Counted from the stretch's first letter, positions 17,733 through 27,054 are shown. The stretch is DNA of 64,000 bases from Candidatus Pseudobacter hemicellulosilyticus (GCA_029202545.1 CP119311.1:1302001-1366000); one strand, 5' to 3'. Notes: generated by a model not told the origin, from the letters alone. A program made the numbers and translations.

Positions 17733-18236
17733 TTATGCCAGATCTTTGTAGGCGCTGCGTTTGATAAGCCCTTTGGCAGACTGTTTCCGGGTGATCAGCA
17801 GGGGAAGCTCCACGCCTACCGCCAGGCTGATCAGGATGAACATCACCTGGAGGCCGTAATGCACAGTATCCGCCAGCATAGCAGTATGAAGGGCCGGGTT
17901 GGCATCGCTGGCCAGGACAATCAGGCCGGACATCATTTTATAGGCCAGCACCCCGGGCACCATGGGAATCACCGCCGGGATGGCAAAGATGGCGGGGGGT
18001 GCATGCCGGAAATGCGCAAAAGGAATACTAAGGAATCCGATCACCGCAGATCCAACCAGGGTGCTCACGATTATATTGAAATGGTAATGCAGGAGGATAA
18101 ACTTGGTGATGCCCCCCAGGGCGCCCATAATAAATACCGGTAACAGGGTCCGGGCAGGCACAGCAAACAGGATGGCAAAGCCGGTGGCGGCCAGCCCGAA
18201 GAAGAAGCACTTCTGTATCAAGGTCAACCATTCCAT
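17733..18236 (-). CDS. Threonine/serine exporter, small subunit-like membrane protein (ThrE2/DUF3815)
   Basis: 167 aa with about five hydrophobic segments covering nearly the full length (the first is CFFFGLAATGFAILFAV). The block AIFAIPAVIPMVPGVLAYKMMSGLI is typical of the second half of ThrE. In this organism ThrE is split into two adjacent genes; the larger half starts just upstream, with a 1-bp gap to its stop. The two proteins presumably form one exporter for threonine/serine or similar amino acids in the inner membrane. Confidence 0.85.
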   Translation of the reverse strand: MEWLTLIQKCFFFGLAATGFAILFAVPARTLLPVFIMGALGGITKFILLHYHFNIIVSTLVGSAVIGFLSIPFAHFRHAPPAIFAIPAVIPMVPGVLAYKMMSGLIVLASDANPALHTAMLADTVHYGLQVMFILISLAVGVELPLLITRKQSAKGLIKRSAYKDLA

Positions 18237-18237
18237 A

Positions 18238-19011
18238 CTAAAAACGATATATTGCTACTGATGTAAATAGGCCCAGGGCAATGGAAAAGGATATGATCAT
18301 TCCGTTCAGTCCCCTGAGCAGGCCATTCTGCAGGTTTCCGTCCAGCATATCTGCAAAAGCATTGATAAGCGGGATCCCCGGGATCAGGAACAGGATGGAG
18401 GTCACCATCGAGATCTCAGCGTTGATGCCGGGAACCATTTTACATATAAAACCGGTCAGCAGGGAAGCGGTCAGGGCCGAAAAGAAAACGCAGAGATAAA
18501 AGTTGAACCGCATTTTTGATGCTTCCTGCCTCACGAAAAGTCCCAATACAGTACCGGCAAATACAGCCGACATTTCCGGCAGCTCTCCCCCGGCCAGCCG
18601 GCAAAAGGAGGCGGTGGCCAGGCCGGTGAACAGAAGGACCAGCAGCCGCGGATAATGGTGCAGCTCGCCTAACTTGCCGATGGCGGCATTGATCTGCTCC
18701 AGGCTCCATTTCTCTTCCACTATCTGCCAGCTGATCCGGCTAACCTCTGCAATGATCTTGAAATTGACTGCATGGGGTTTGGTCCGCTTGAGACTGTTGA
18801 ACAGGCAGCGGTCCGAATCATCGTAAATACTGATAGTAATTGTACGCTGGGATACGAGGGTATAGGTAATAAAGCCAAAACGGTTGGATATCCTGTCCAC
18901 CGTATTGCGGATACGACCGGTGCTGGCACCGGAGATCATTAATAACATGGAAATTTCCAGGAGGGTATTTCCGAGCGCTTCAGCTTCTTTATTCAATGGG
19001 AGATCATTCAT
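18238..19011 (-). CDS. Threonine/serine exporter, large subunit-like protein (ThrE/DUF1212)
   Basis: 257 aa. The N-terminal 115 residues are soluble (ALGNTLLEISMLLMISGASTGRIRNTVDRIS, the conserved N-terminal motif of ThrE, then a beta-rich region), followed by about five membrane segments including ILFLIPGIPLINAFADMLDGN, the other hallmark. It is translated first, and the DUF3815-type half follows after 1 bp, so the two are certainly co-transcribed. Confidence 0.88.
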   Translation of the reverse strand: MNDLPLNKEAEALGNTLLEISMLLMISGASTGRIRNTVDRISNRFGFITYTLVSQRTITISIYDDSDRCLFNSLKRTKPHAVNFKIIAEVSRISWQIVEEKWSLEQINAAIGKLGELHHYPRLLVLLFTGLATASFCRLAGGELPEMSAVFAGTVLGLFVRQEASKMRFNFYLCVFFSALTASLLTGFICKMVPGINAEISMVTSILFLIPGIPLINAFADMLDGNLQNGLLRGLNGMIISFSIALGLFTSVAIYRF

Positions 19012-19366
19012 ACGGGTCCAGTATGAAAAATAGTTTTCATCGTGGTTAAAGATCGGTATTTAGAGCAGATAAAATTACAGGCCATTACCATTTTTTCCGG
19101 GGCTGGCAGATCATTGTTGCTGCTGACAAAGATCATTGCGTTTTCACGGCGCTCCTAAACGTTTATTAGCTATGCCTTTCAAAAAGAAAGTTTCACTTGT
19201 GCAACATTCTTTTTACAAATTATCGTTTGAGGAAAAATACGGGTGGTGGATTGCGTAGATCCACCGGATATTATTCACCGTATCCGGTTATTTGCAGCTA
19301 TAATTACGGATATTTTTCAGCTATTTACGATCATTTTTCGGATATTTAAGGATACACACTGATGCT
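19012..19366. promoter_or_regulatory. Intergenic region upstream of fic with iterated CGGATATT boxes
   Basis: The region separates the divergent exporter and fic genes. CGGATATT occurs at 19265-19272, 19307-19314 and 19339-19346. CAGCTAT occurs at 19295-19301 and 19318-19324. An inverted repeat CCGGATA (19264-19270) and TATCCGG (19281-19287) overlaps the first box. These are within 100 bp of the fic start and could be operator sites. No gene is seen. Confidence 0.45.
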
Positions 19367-20413
19367 ATGATTAGCCTTAACGGATTGGTTATTAACGAAC
19401 AAATGCTGAATCTGATTGCTGGCCTCGATGAATTCAAAGGCTCCTGGAAAGCATTGGGCAGAATGGCCCCTGAAAAGCTGGCTGCCTTACGTGAGGTAGC
19501 TACTATTGAAAGTATTGGCGCCTCTGTCAGGATAGAGGGCAATACCATCACCAATGCCGATGTAGAAAAAATGCTGCAGGATCAGAAAGGCGTTTACCTC
19601 ACCCGCCACGAACAGGAGGTAGCCGGTTATGCAGCGCTTGTAGATCATGTATTCTTAAACTGGCAGCAGCTCCCTTTTTCCGAAGCGCATATCCGGGAAC
19701 TGCACCGCCAGATGTTGAAATATTCCCTGAAGGACGAAAACCACCGGGGCGATTATAAGACCCTCACCAATCATGTAGAGGCTTTTGACCAGGATGGCCG
19801 GAGCCAGGGTATCGCTTTCCGGACCGCCAGCCCCTTTGAAACGGCTGGCCGGATGGTGGAACTGATGAAATGGGCTACCGTGGCCCTGGAAGAACGCCGG
19901 CACCATCCCCTGCTGGTGATTGCCGTATTCACCATTCTTTTCCTGGAGATCCATCCCTTTCAGCATGGCAATGGTCGATTGTCCCGCCTGCTCACCACCC
20001 TCCTGTTATTAAAAACAGGGTATGGCTATGTGCCTTTCAGTTCCCTGGAGCATGTCATTGAACAGAACCGGGACGCCTATCACCAATCGCTCCGCCGGAC
20101 CCAGGCCACCATCCGGGCCATCAACCCCGACTGGAGTCCCTGGATCATGTACTTTCTCAAAGCCCTCCAACAGCAAAAGGACAGACTGGCCGCCAAACTG
20201 GAACAGGTTCAGGTAGTACAGGAACGCCTGCCGGGCCTCTCGGTCCTGATCCTCGAAATGGTCAAAGGCCATGGCCGTATCAACCTCCAGGATGCAGTGA
20301 CCACTACCGCTGCTAATAAGAACACCGTTAAAAAACATATTCAGCAGCTGGTGGGTAATGGGTATCTGGTGAAGCAGGGTATCGGGAAAAGTACCTGGTA
20401 TACGTTGTTGTGA
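19367..20413 (+). CDS. Fic family AMP-transferase with C-terminal winged helix
   Basis: 348 aa. Fic enzymes usually transfer AMP from ATP to a target hydroxyl. The catalytic motif is intact: H196-PFQHGNGRLSR-207 matches HxFx(D/E/x)GNGRxxR, although Gln replaces the common acidic residue. An N-terminal inhibitory motif S53-VRIEGN-59 matches (S/T)xxxE(G/N), placing it in the class with an autoinhibitory N-terminal helix. The C-terminal 65 residues (ILEMVKGHGRINLQDAVTTTAANKNTVKKHIQQLVGNGYLVKQG) form a winged helix-turn-helix, so it may bind DNA, perhaps its own promoter. No antitoxin gene is adjacent. The target is unknown. Confidence 0.9.
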   Translation: MISLNGLVINEQMLNLIAGLDEFKGSWKALGRMAPEKLAALREVATIESIGASVRIEGNTITNADVEKMLQDQKGVYLTRHEQEVAGYAALVDHVFLNWQQLPFSEAHIRELHRQMLKYSLKDENHRGDYKTLTNHVEAFDQDGRSQGIAFRTASPFETAGRMVELMKWATVALEERRHHPLLVIAVFTILFLEIHPFQHGNGRLSRLLTTLLLLKTGYGYVPFSSLEHVIEQNRDAYHQSLRRTQATIRAINPDWSPWIMYFLKALQQQKDRLAAKLEQVQVVQERLPGLSVLILEMVKGHGRINLQDAVTTTAANKNTVKKHIQQLVGNGYLVKQGIGKSTWYTLL

Positions 20414-20506
20414 GGATGAAACAGCCCACATCGTTAACCTGTTTCCGGGATTTTCATCAGGGATCCTACAGGCCAGCAGTTAATCACCAATTTGCCCTTT
20501 ACCATC

Positions 20507-21277
20507 ATGAACCGGTTTTTCATTAGTTTACTTATCCTTTTTCCTGCCTGCCAGTCTCCTGTACCCCAGCCTCAGGCAACAGATCCTGTTATAAACCACT
20601 CAACACGTATAGATACATCGCTGTATGTAAAAGAGGATTCCATAATTCTTCGGGTGGCAGCATTTGACACTTTAACATACAACGGAGATGAGTTCAATGA
20701 GTTAATAGACCACTTTCCTGATTTGTATGAACCATTACCCCTGTCACCGGATATTTCTTATTATCAAAGTGGTATTTCAAAAACGATAACAGACAAAAAG
20801 GGCCATCCAAAAGTGATAAGCTTTGGAAGTGAGCAGGGACAGGACTCCTACTATATCCTGTATGCTTATTTCCTGCAGAGGAAAGATACAGACCAGGATA
20901 TGAAAAACCGCCGGACGGTGCTTACCAGCCTTTACCGTAAATTAAATGAGCTTTTTGGAAGACTGACCGGTGGTGGTACTTTTTTCGGCCATATGTATAA
21001 CAGGATACCTGCTTACGTGGAATACTCCCTCCACTTATATGGCAGTAATAAGGAGTTTTATACAAAAGAGTATGCTATCAACAGACAAAAGCAACTGTTT
21101 ATAAATATGTTGAGGCAGTTCATTACAGATGAACTCGGCGTTAATTATGAGCATAGTCCAGAAGACAAAGAAGAAACCAGGAAGATATTGGTTACCGTTG
21201 TTAATGATATTGAATCCTTAATTACAGACTTTTTCTTTTTATCGCAGGCGCAGGAATTCCGCCATGCGAATTATTAG
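20507..21277 (+). CDS. Uncharacterised lipoprotein
   Basis: 256 aa from the ATG at 20507. The N-terminus is a lipoprotein signal (MNRFFISLLILFPAC, lipobox cysteine at residue 15). The mature part is rich in charged and aromatic residues, with a helical second half (RRTVLTSLYRKLNELFGRL, and KQLFINMLRQFITDELG). I do not recognise a family. Its base composition is slightly more AT-rich than its neighbours. It lies after fic with a 93-bp gap and converges with the ABC permease gene. Confidence 0.65.
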   Translation: MNRFFISLLILFPACQSPVPQPQATDPVINHSTRIDTSLYVKEDSIILRVAAFDTLTYNGDEFNELIDHFPDLYEPLPLSPDISYYQSGISKTITDKKGHPKVISFGSEQGQDSYYILYAYFLQRKDTDQDMKNRRTVLTSLYRKLNELFGRLTGGGTFFGHMYNRIPAYVEYSLHLYGSNKEFYTKEYAINRQKQLFINMLRQFITDELGVNYEHSPEDKEETRKILVTVVNDIESLITDFFFLSQAQEFRHANY

Positions 21278-21320
21278 TGCAAATGGCAGCTGGCTGCACT
21301 GCTCGTTTCCACCTGGTCAG

Positions 21321-23750
21321 TTATTCGGTCTTCAGCGTTGTTGCGGGATTAATAAATGCAGTCCGGAGCGCCTGCGAACCCACCGTAATAAAAGCTATCA
21401 GCGCCTGTAACAAAAAGGTAAGGGCAAACATCCACCAGTTCAGGGATACTCTGTAGGCAAAGTTTTCCAGCCAGGCATAAATGAAAAAGTAGGCTAAAGG
21501 TGCAGCAATAATAAAAGCAATGGCAACCAATACCATCGATTCTTTTGACATCAGTTGAACAATTTGTGGCACAGAAGCGCCAAGCACCTTGCGAATACCA
21601 ATTTCTTTTGTTCTTCTTATAGTGGAATAAATAGCCAGTCCCAGCAGGCCAAGGCAACTAATAATGATCGTCAGCACACTGGCACATTTCACCAGGAACG
21701 CGGTCTTTATTTCATTATTATAATATTTACGGATCGTCTCGTCCTGGAAGCTATAGTCAAAATCGTCATCCGGGTACAGGTGTTTGAAGGCGGACCGGAT
21801 TTTTTCAATAGCAGGCTGCCAGCTGCTGCCGTTGGTCAGGGCTACGTTTATGGTTCGCTGGTTATCCGGATTATTGGCAATAGCAAGTGGCTTGATGGGA
21901 TTGTGCAGGGATTGCTGGTGGAAATCAGCCACCACGCCGGTTATAGGTACGTTCCTTGTTCCATCCCATTCCAGCTCTTTTCCTAAAGCTTCCGCCGGAT
22001 TGCTGAACCCTAACAGTTTTGCATAGGTCTCATTGATGATAAACTCCTTTATGCTATCACTTACGCTTATATTTTTACCTGCAAGCAGTTTCAGCTCATA
22101 CAATTTCAGGTAATTAGTATCCACCATTTTCAACTGTACATTGGTCTCTGTTTTCTTTCCGCCATCCTTGTATGCTATGATGCTGGACCAGGTGCCGTTG
22201 GCCGCCACCGGGTTGTTAGACAGGCTGACCAATGTAACGCCGGGTATAGCGCGGATCTCTTGGGCCAGCAGGGTCCGCTTCCATTTGGTGGTATCGTTGA
22301 AGTTTGTCTGGAAATAGATAATGCCATCCTGCTTGAAGCCCGGGTCTTTGCTTAATGTGTACCGGAGTTGCATGCTGACCATGATCACGGCCAGAATAAA
22401 AAACTGGGCTACCGTAAATTGGGAAACGGTCAGGATCCTTCTTAACGATAAACCTGATGAAGCGTTGGCCGGCAGGTTGAGTTTGCTTTTCATTGCCTGG
22501 ACTGGTTTATAGGCCGATAGCACCCAGGCAGGATAAAAACCGGCCAGCAGTGTCACCAGGCAAACAATACCCACAAGAAATAGCAGGACATATTCCTGTT
22601 TAAGTGGCTGGAAGCTGATTTCCGCCGGGACAAAATCCTGCAGCAGTTTCAGAACAAATGGGGTCATCAGTACTGACAGCAGCGCGGCGATCAGGGTAAG
22701 TATACCTGTTTCTGTAAGGAATTGCACGATAAGCTGCCCTTTTGAGCTGCCCATCGTTTTACGGACGGCAATTTCTTTTGCCCGCTGGGCAGACTGTGCA
22801 GTGCTCAGGTTAATAAAGTTAATGCAACCCAGGAGCAGGATAAACCCGGCAACAATCAGTAAGCCGTTCAACGTGGTCCTGCTGGCAATCCGGTTATCGA
22901 AATAGGTTCCGAATCTTTCATCAAAATGCAGATCCTTTAACGGCTGCAATAAAAATGGCGCTATAGTTAGCTTGTTGTTGGGGTCGGGGGGAGCGTTATT
23001 AATAAAAAGCTGCTTCAGCTGTTTTTCGAGCGATGGTATATTTTGGCCCTGATGCAGCTTCACCAGTAATTGTGAGGCGGAGTTTGTGCTTTGCCAGTTC
23101 TCCAAATGGGCAGGAATTTTCCAGGTAGCCCATGAGATGAATACCTGGAAACTGAGATCAGTATTGCCTTTCAATGGCCTGACCACGCCAGATACGCTGC
23201 AATGGATACTGTCATTGATAGTGATCCGCTCGCCTACAAGCTGAGCGGGCGTTTTCCCGGGAAAATAGAGACTTGCTTTTGTTTCAGACAGGACCGCCTG
23301 GTAGGGGTTATTCAATGCCTGGCTGGGATTGCCGGCGATCCATTCATAATCGAATACGCGGAAATAATCGGGGCTAACATAAATGGTATTGGCCTGGTTC
23401 CGGTGTACTATGGGTTTATCGGCGTCCAGGGATATTTTGGTATCACTGTCGAGTGTGAAAAAGGGGGCAGTGTACTCGATGCCAGGAACCTGTTCTTTTA
23501 CCACCCTGCTTAATGGTACAGTGACACCTGGGTTATAGGATCTTTCTCCTGAAAACTCAAATTGCGAAACTACCCGGTAGATACGGTCGCTATCCCGGTG
23601 AAAATTATCAAAGGAATAATCGTGATGAACAAGCAGATAAATAACAAGTGCTGCGGTTATGCCTATTGATAAGCCAATGACGTTGATAAACGTAAATAGT
23701 TTGTTCCGGTAAATGGAGCGGACGGCAACGAGTAAGTAGTTCCTGAACAT
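21321..23750 (-). CDS. MacB/FtsX-type ABC transporter permease
   Basis: 809 aa. The architecture is TM helix (FINVIGLSIGITAALVIYLLV), a large periplasmic MacB-type core domain (residues 45-280), three membrane helices of an FtsX domain (about 290-425), then a second TM/periplasmic/FtsX unit to the end. FtsX signatures are RAKEIAVRKTMGSSKGQLIVQFLTE and RTKEIGIRKVLGASVPQIVQLMSKE. This duplicated form is typical of Bacteroidota. It is predicted to move a substrate or signal with a separate ATPase, which is not encoded nearby. The substrate is unknown. Confidence 0.9.
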   Translation of the reverse strand: MFRNYLLVAVRSIYRNKLFTFINVIGLSIGITAALVIYLLVHHDYSFDNFHRDSDRIYRVVSQFEFSGERSYNPGVTVPLSRVVKEQVPGIEYTAPFFTLDSDTKISLDADKPIVHRNQANTIYVSPDYFRVFDYEWIAGNPSQALNNPYQAVLSETKASLYFPGKTPAQLVGERITINDSIHCSVSGVVRPLKGNTDLSFQVFISWATWKIPAHLENWQSTNSASQLLVKLHQGQNIPSLEKQLKQLFINNAPPDPNNKLTIAPFLLQPLKDLHFDERFGTYFDNRIASRTTLNGLLIVAGFILLLGCINFINLSTAQSAQRAKEIAVRKTMGSSKGQLIVQFLTETGILTLIAALLSVLMTPFVLKLLQDFVPAEISFQPLKQEYVLLFLVGIVCLVTLLAGFYPAWVLSAYKPVQAMKSKLNLPANASSGLSLRRILTVSQFTVAQFFILAVIMVSMQLRYTLSKDPGFKQDGIIYFQTNFNDTTKWKRTLLAQEIRAIPGVTLVSLSNNPVAANGTWSSIIAYKDGGKKTETNVQLKMVDTNYLKLYELKLLAGKNISVSDSIKEFIINETYAKLLGFSNPAEALGKELEWDGTRNVPITGVVADFHQQSLHNPIKPLAIANNPDNQRTINVALTNGSSWQPAIEKIRSAFKHLYPDDDFDYSFQDETIRKYYNNEIKTAFLVKCASVLTIIISCLGLLGLAIYSTIRRTKEIGIRKVLGASVPQIVQLMSKESMVLVAIAFIIAAPLAYFFIYAWLENFAYRVSLNWWMFALTFLLQALIAFITVGSQALRTAFINPATTLKTE

Positions 23751-23920
23751 ATATGCTGGATTATGCTTGTTGCCACAACTGGGATGCCAGTAAATAAATT
23801 TTTGATATTCAGGATTTTGTGACGGAAGGTTTTGTAATAGTGTACGAAAATGCGACGGGGATGTGCGGAAACGTGACTGGGGATGCTGAATTACTTATGC
23901 AAAACCTGAATACTTTCTTT

Positions 23921-24133
23921 TTACAAACAGGCGGTAAATAAAAACAAAAAGAGGGCGGCAAAGAACAGGACAAGACATCCAGTCTGTCCTCCTCCTTGCT
24001 GCGTTTCTTCGGCAATATTTTTCCATTCCCTGATTTTACCTGTACCTCCGCACCATACGCAACGCGTATTGGGGTCGGGCCATACCCATCCTTTTCCATC
24101 ACATTTAGTACATGTTTCTTCTACAAATGGCAT
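23921..24133 (-). CDS. Small zinc-ribbon protein with C-terminal membrane anchor
   Basis: 70 aa. Two DnaJ-type CxxCxGxG-like knuckles are present, CTKCDGKGW and CVWCGGTGK, likely binding one zinc. They are followed by a polar linker and a hydrophobic C-terminal helix (CLVLFFAALFLFLFTACL). The combination suggests a small tail-anchored membrane protein. I know no function. The regular spacing of the cysteines argues that it is a real gene despite its length. Confidence 0.6.
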   Translation of the reverse strand: MPFVEETCTKCDGKGWVWPDPNTRCVWCGGTGKIREWKNIAEETQQGGGQTGCLVLFFAALFLFLFTACL

Positions 24134-24436
24134 TGCTTAAACGTTGAGTTAGTCAGCATTCCTTTACCCTGCATCGGGATAAACAGGGCAATAGTGATAA
24201 ACTTTTAGCTCCATAAATCTCTCCATTTCATTTTTGTATTGAAAAAGGAGAATGGCATTTAGGAGCTGCTAACTAAAATTAAATATCGGTAACGTAGTTT
24301 GTACTGGTGTTTTCACCCAAAATATGCGCTATGTATTTATTAGGATAGTGGCCTATCAATAAGCGAAGGTCCCGCGGCGATGGAGTATTATAATAATTAA
24401 AAAAGCGATTACAGCGAAAGTTGTAATCGCTTTTTC
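24134..24436. other. Intergenic stretch next to the tRNA-Phe element, with the original tRNA terminator
   Basis: No gene seen. The right end holds the hairpin AAAAGCGATTACA (24401-24413) / TGTAATCGCTTTT (24422-24434). It lies directly beside the tRNA-Phe 3' fragment and on the minus strand would act as the original terminator of that tRNA. Confidence 0.6.
24400..24435 (-). terminator. Original tRNA-Phe terminator, now separated from the tRNA by the element
   Basis: A perfect 13-bp stem with a short loop, with T residues after it on the minus strand. It is 4 nt from the stranded tRNA 3' fragment (24439-24480). Confidence 0.8.
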
Positions 24437-24480
24437 TGTGGTGTGGGCCGGGATCGAACCGGCGACACAAGGATTTTCAG
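24437..24480 (-). repeat. att site copy 1: tRNA-Phe 3' fragment
   Basis: 44 bp identical to 28840-28883. It contains the T-arm and acceptor 3' strand of tRNA-Phe (24439-24480) but lacks the tRNA 5' half: after position 24480 the sequence diverges completely from the tRNA. This is the boundary holding the original chromosomal 3' half. Confidence 0.92.
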
Positions 24481-24667
24481 ACCCGCTACATATAGTTTGA
24501 TTCACTACGATAAATATCTAAAGAGCAGATAATCAATAAATTGATTGGCGTTAAATATACGAAGCTCCATGTAAATAGGGCAAATGTTGTAGTATTGCGC
24601 TTCCCTTGCCCCTAAAAAAGCCTTCCGTACTCCTTCCATTTTCACCTCGCCCCAAACTCATATATAC

Positions 24668-25324
24668 ATGACAAATTCACCAGAAGTTGTTGTTACAGCC
24701 GAATGGCATAGTCATATTGCCTTAGGAAGCGTACTGCTTCAAGGCGAAGATTATCTGCGGCTCTACAAAACAGCCATTGAAAAAAACACGCAGATTCAAG
24801 ATCACATACGCCAGGCGCATATTGTTAACCTTGCCTTTGCTTTAGAGTTGTTACTCAAAGCGTTACATTATAGTATAGGAAAGGTAGAAAGGGGCCATAA
24901 CCTCAATAAATTATATATCAGATTACCACACAAGATCCAAAAGGAGATCAAGAAGAAGTTCGGTATGAAGCTACCTACTTACTTTCTACCTCGCCCTGCT
25001 GAGTTTCCAACTTTTGAAGAAATGTTGAAACAGCATGCCAATGCATATGAAAGATGGCGATATTTCCATGAGGTCGGAAGCGGGTCATTTAATGATCAAT
25101 TCTGTACTGCCCTTGCTTATTCCATTATTGAAGTGGCCCATGAGATGAAGGCCAATCTACTTGAAACAGTGCTTAAACAGCACGAACAAGGACTTATTGT
25201 TCTGCCAGAAGGAACGAGCGTGTCCGTTCCTATTGTTGTACCAGGCCCCTCCCTATTCAATAGATTGAAGCGGGGTTTTTATTATGCCTGGATGGCTTTC
25301 CAGGACGGGATAAAAGAACGATAG
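24668..25324 (+). CDS. HEPN-like uncharacterised protein
   Basis: 218 aa, no signal peptide. The helical N-terminal part (HIVNLAFALELLLKALHYSIGK ... GHNLNKLYIRLP) and the later R129-WRYF-H134 fit a HEPN-type domain, in which RX4-6H is the catalytic RNase motif. The C-terminus has an amphipathic or hydrophobic stretch (FNRLKRGFYYAWMAFQDG). The family assignment comes from motif and helix pattern, not from strong similarity. It is the first gene inside the tRNA-Phe element, next to the integrase remains, and may be defence or stability cargo. Confidence 0.6.
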   Translation: MTNSPEVVVTAEWHSHIALGSVLLQGEDYLRLYKTAIEKNTQIQDHIRQAHIVNLAFALELLLKALHYSIGKVERGHNLNKLYIRLPHKIQKEIKKKFGMKLPTYFLPRPAEFPTFEEMLKQHANAYERWRYFHEVGSGSFNDQFCTALAYSIIEVAHEMKANLLETVLKQHEQGLIVLPEGTSVSVPIVVPGPSLFNRLKRGFYYAWMAFQDGIKER

Positions 25325-25446
25325 CCGTCCATAGTGGTGCTTAATAGCCTTAAATTAATGATAGTCAAAAGTTTGTGAGTTTATTCGTTCTTATTTCCTG
25401 AGCAAAAATGACATTTGACTGTTAGCGGACTGTATTCAGTTCGGCT

Positions 25447-25812
25447 ATGGCTTCAGTCAAGGTAGTATTGCGTAAAGAACAAAAAGCAGACGGGACTTAC
25501 CCGCTGGCAATTCGGGTTATTAAGAACCGAAAGCCCAGTTATATTTATCTTGATTACCGCATTGACCTTGGCGATTGGGACGAAGAAAAGCAATGGATTA
25601 AAAAATCTTGTCCGAATTACAAACGCCTGGACAATTTCCTGCTGAAAAAGCTGTCAGAGGCGAAGGATCACGCCCTTGAAGTCGAAACCAAAATACCTGC
25701 CGCAACCTCCAGGACGATTCGCCAAAAAATCAAACCACAAGCAGAGGCGGGCTTTTTTGCCCAAGCTCAGGACTACCTCGATCAATTAAAACAGGCTGCG
25801 TTATTACTATAA
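25447..25812 (+). pseudogene. Truncated Bacteroidota-type tyrosine integrase, N-terminal arm-binding domain
   Basis: 121 codons starting MASVKVVLRKEQKADGTYPLAIRVIKNRKPSYIYLDYRIDLGDWD, the typical arm-DNA-binding start of Bacteroidetes tyrosine recombinases (normally about 400 aa). The frame stops at 25812, just as a core-binding domain should begin (FFAQAQDYLDQLKQ), and no continuation exists in any frame. The sequence switches into an unrelated integrase there. It therefore looks truncated by insertion or recombination. Confidence 0.75.
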
Positions 25813-27047
25813 CCGCCGTATTCCAAACGTTTTCCGTGAATTTGAACCCCGCGATAATTACGTGTCGCTCTTAAAACAAGCCAGAAGGAAGCCTTACAGT
25901 TTGCCCTTGCGCACAATGACCGTCTTGAAGCTATTGGAACTCCTTATTTGCAACGGGCGCAAAATACTCTGAATCCAATTATGTGGCTTTAGTTGATCGA
26001 GCCGAGTTACTGAGTTTCTCTTACTACTTCATGCAAACGCTCGTTGCATTGACTGTTCAGCAGATTATTGTGCGTGTGAATCATGTTGAAAAACATGAGT
26101 ATAATGAGATGCACATTGAGACTGTTTTAGGGAAGCTGCCTGAACCAATTATTAAAATTAGCGATGCATTAAACCGCTTTTGGGATTTGGCAAAAAGATC
26201 AAGGCCTAAATAAATCCTCTAGTCAGATACGTAAATGGCGCAACCCTAGGAAAAAAGTCATTCGTAATTTAATCCGGTATGTTGGCGATAAACCGGTCAA
26301 TGAAATTACCCGTGATGATATGTTGAAGTTCCGCAATTGGCGGACTGAACGAATAGACAAGGAAGAATTGGTTTCCGGCAGCGCCAATAAAGATTTTATC
26401 TATTGCAAGATGATCATAACCACAGTGGCCGAGAACTTAAAAATTCAAATTGATATGGCCAATTTATTCAGGAAACTACTTGTAACCAAAGACGATTCAA
26501 TCAAGCATTTGCCTTTTGAATCGTCCTCCATTGTATCAAAGCTTTTAAATTCGGATAATCTGAAAGGATTAAACGAACAATCAAAGTGTGTGCTACATGC
26601 CTTTGCGGAAACTGGTGTCAGGCTGGCATAATTGACGGGCTTGTTGCCGGAAGAGATTAGGTTGAATGCAGATATGCCACATGTTGCCATCGCCTACTGA
26701 CGAAAAAGCACTGAAATCGAAAATTTAGAGCAAGCGAAGCCCCGCTTATTGGATTTGCGTTGAATACTTTTAAAGCATGTCCAAATAGCTTTTCTGATTA
26801 CTATGATAAACCTGATCGATTATCTGCTTTTTTAGGAAAATGTCTGCGGGAAAACAAATTGCTGCCGACAGATCAGCATAGCGTTTATTCCCTGCGGCAT
26901 AGTTTTCAAGACCGACTTACTGCTGTGGATACTCCTGACCGTATTCAGGCAGATTTGATGGGGCACAAATTCAATCGTCCAGTTTATGGAACTGGCGCTA
27001 CGCTTGCTCATAAATTGGAGTGGATGCAGAGGATAGAATTGAAGTAG
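25795..27047 (+). pseudogene. Broken DUF6538-like site-specific tyrosine integrase
   Basis: Pieces in successive frames read as one protein: LRYYYNRRIPNVFREFEPRD, then (frameshift near 25880) KEALQFALAHNDRLEAIG, then (frameshift near 25970) SNYVALVDRAELLSFSYYF, then ISDALNRFWDLAKRSRPK, a further interruption near 26213, NEITRDDMLKFRNWRTERI, AETGVRLA with a TAA stop at 26629-26631, a TGA near 26700, and finally SLRHSFQDRL and LMGHKFNRPVYGTGATLAHK. Catalytic positions can be recognised: R in TGVR, the R/H of SLRHSF, H in MGHK and Y in VYGTG. By memory it most resembles integrases of proteobacterial elements. At least three frameshifts and two stops make it nonfunctional. Confidence 0.8.
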
Positions 27048-27054
27048 TGTCTAA

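Noticed and set aside
24437..24480. Second complete tRNA gene at the left end of the element
   Set aside because: Only the 3' half is present; the sequence after 24480 has no anticodon-stem 5' strand, D-arm or acceptor 5' strand.
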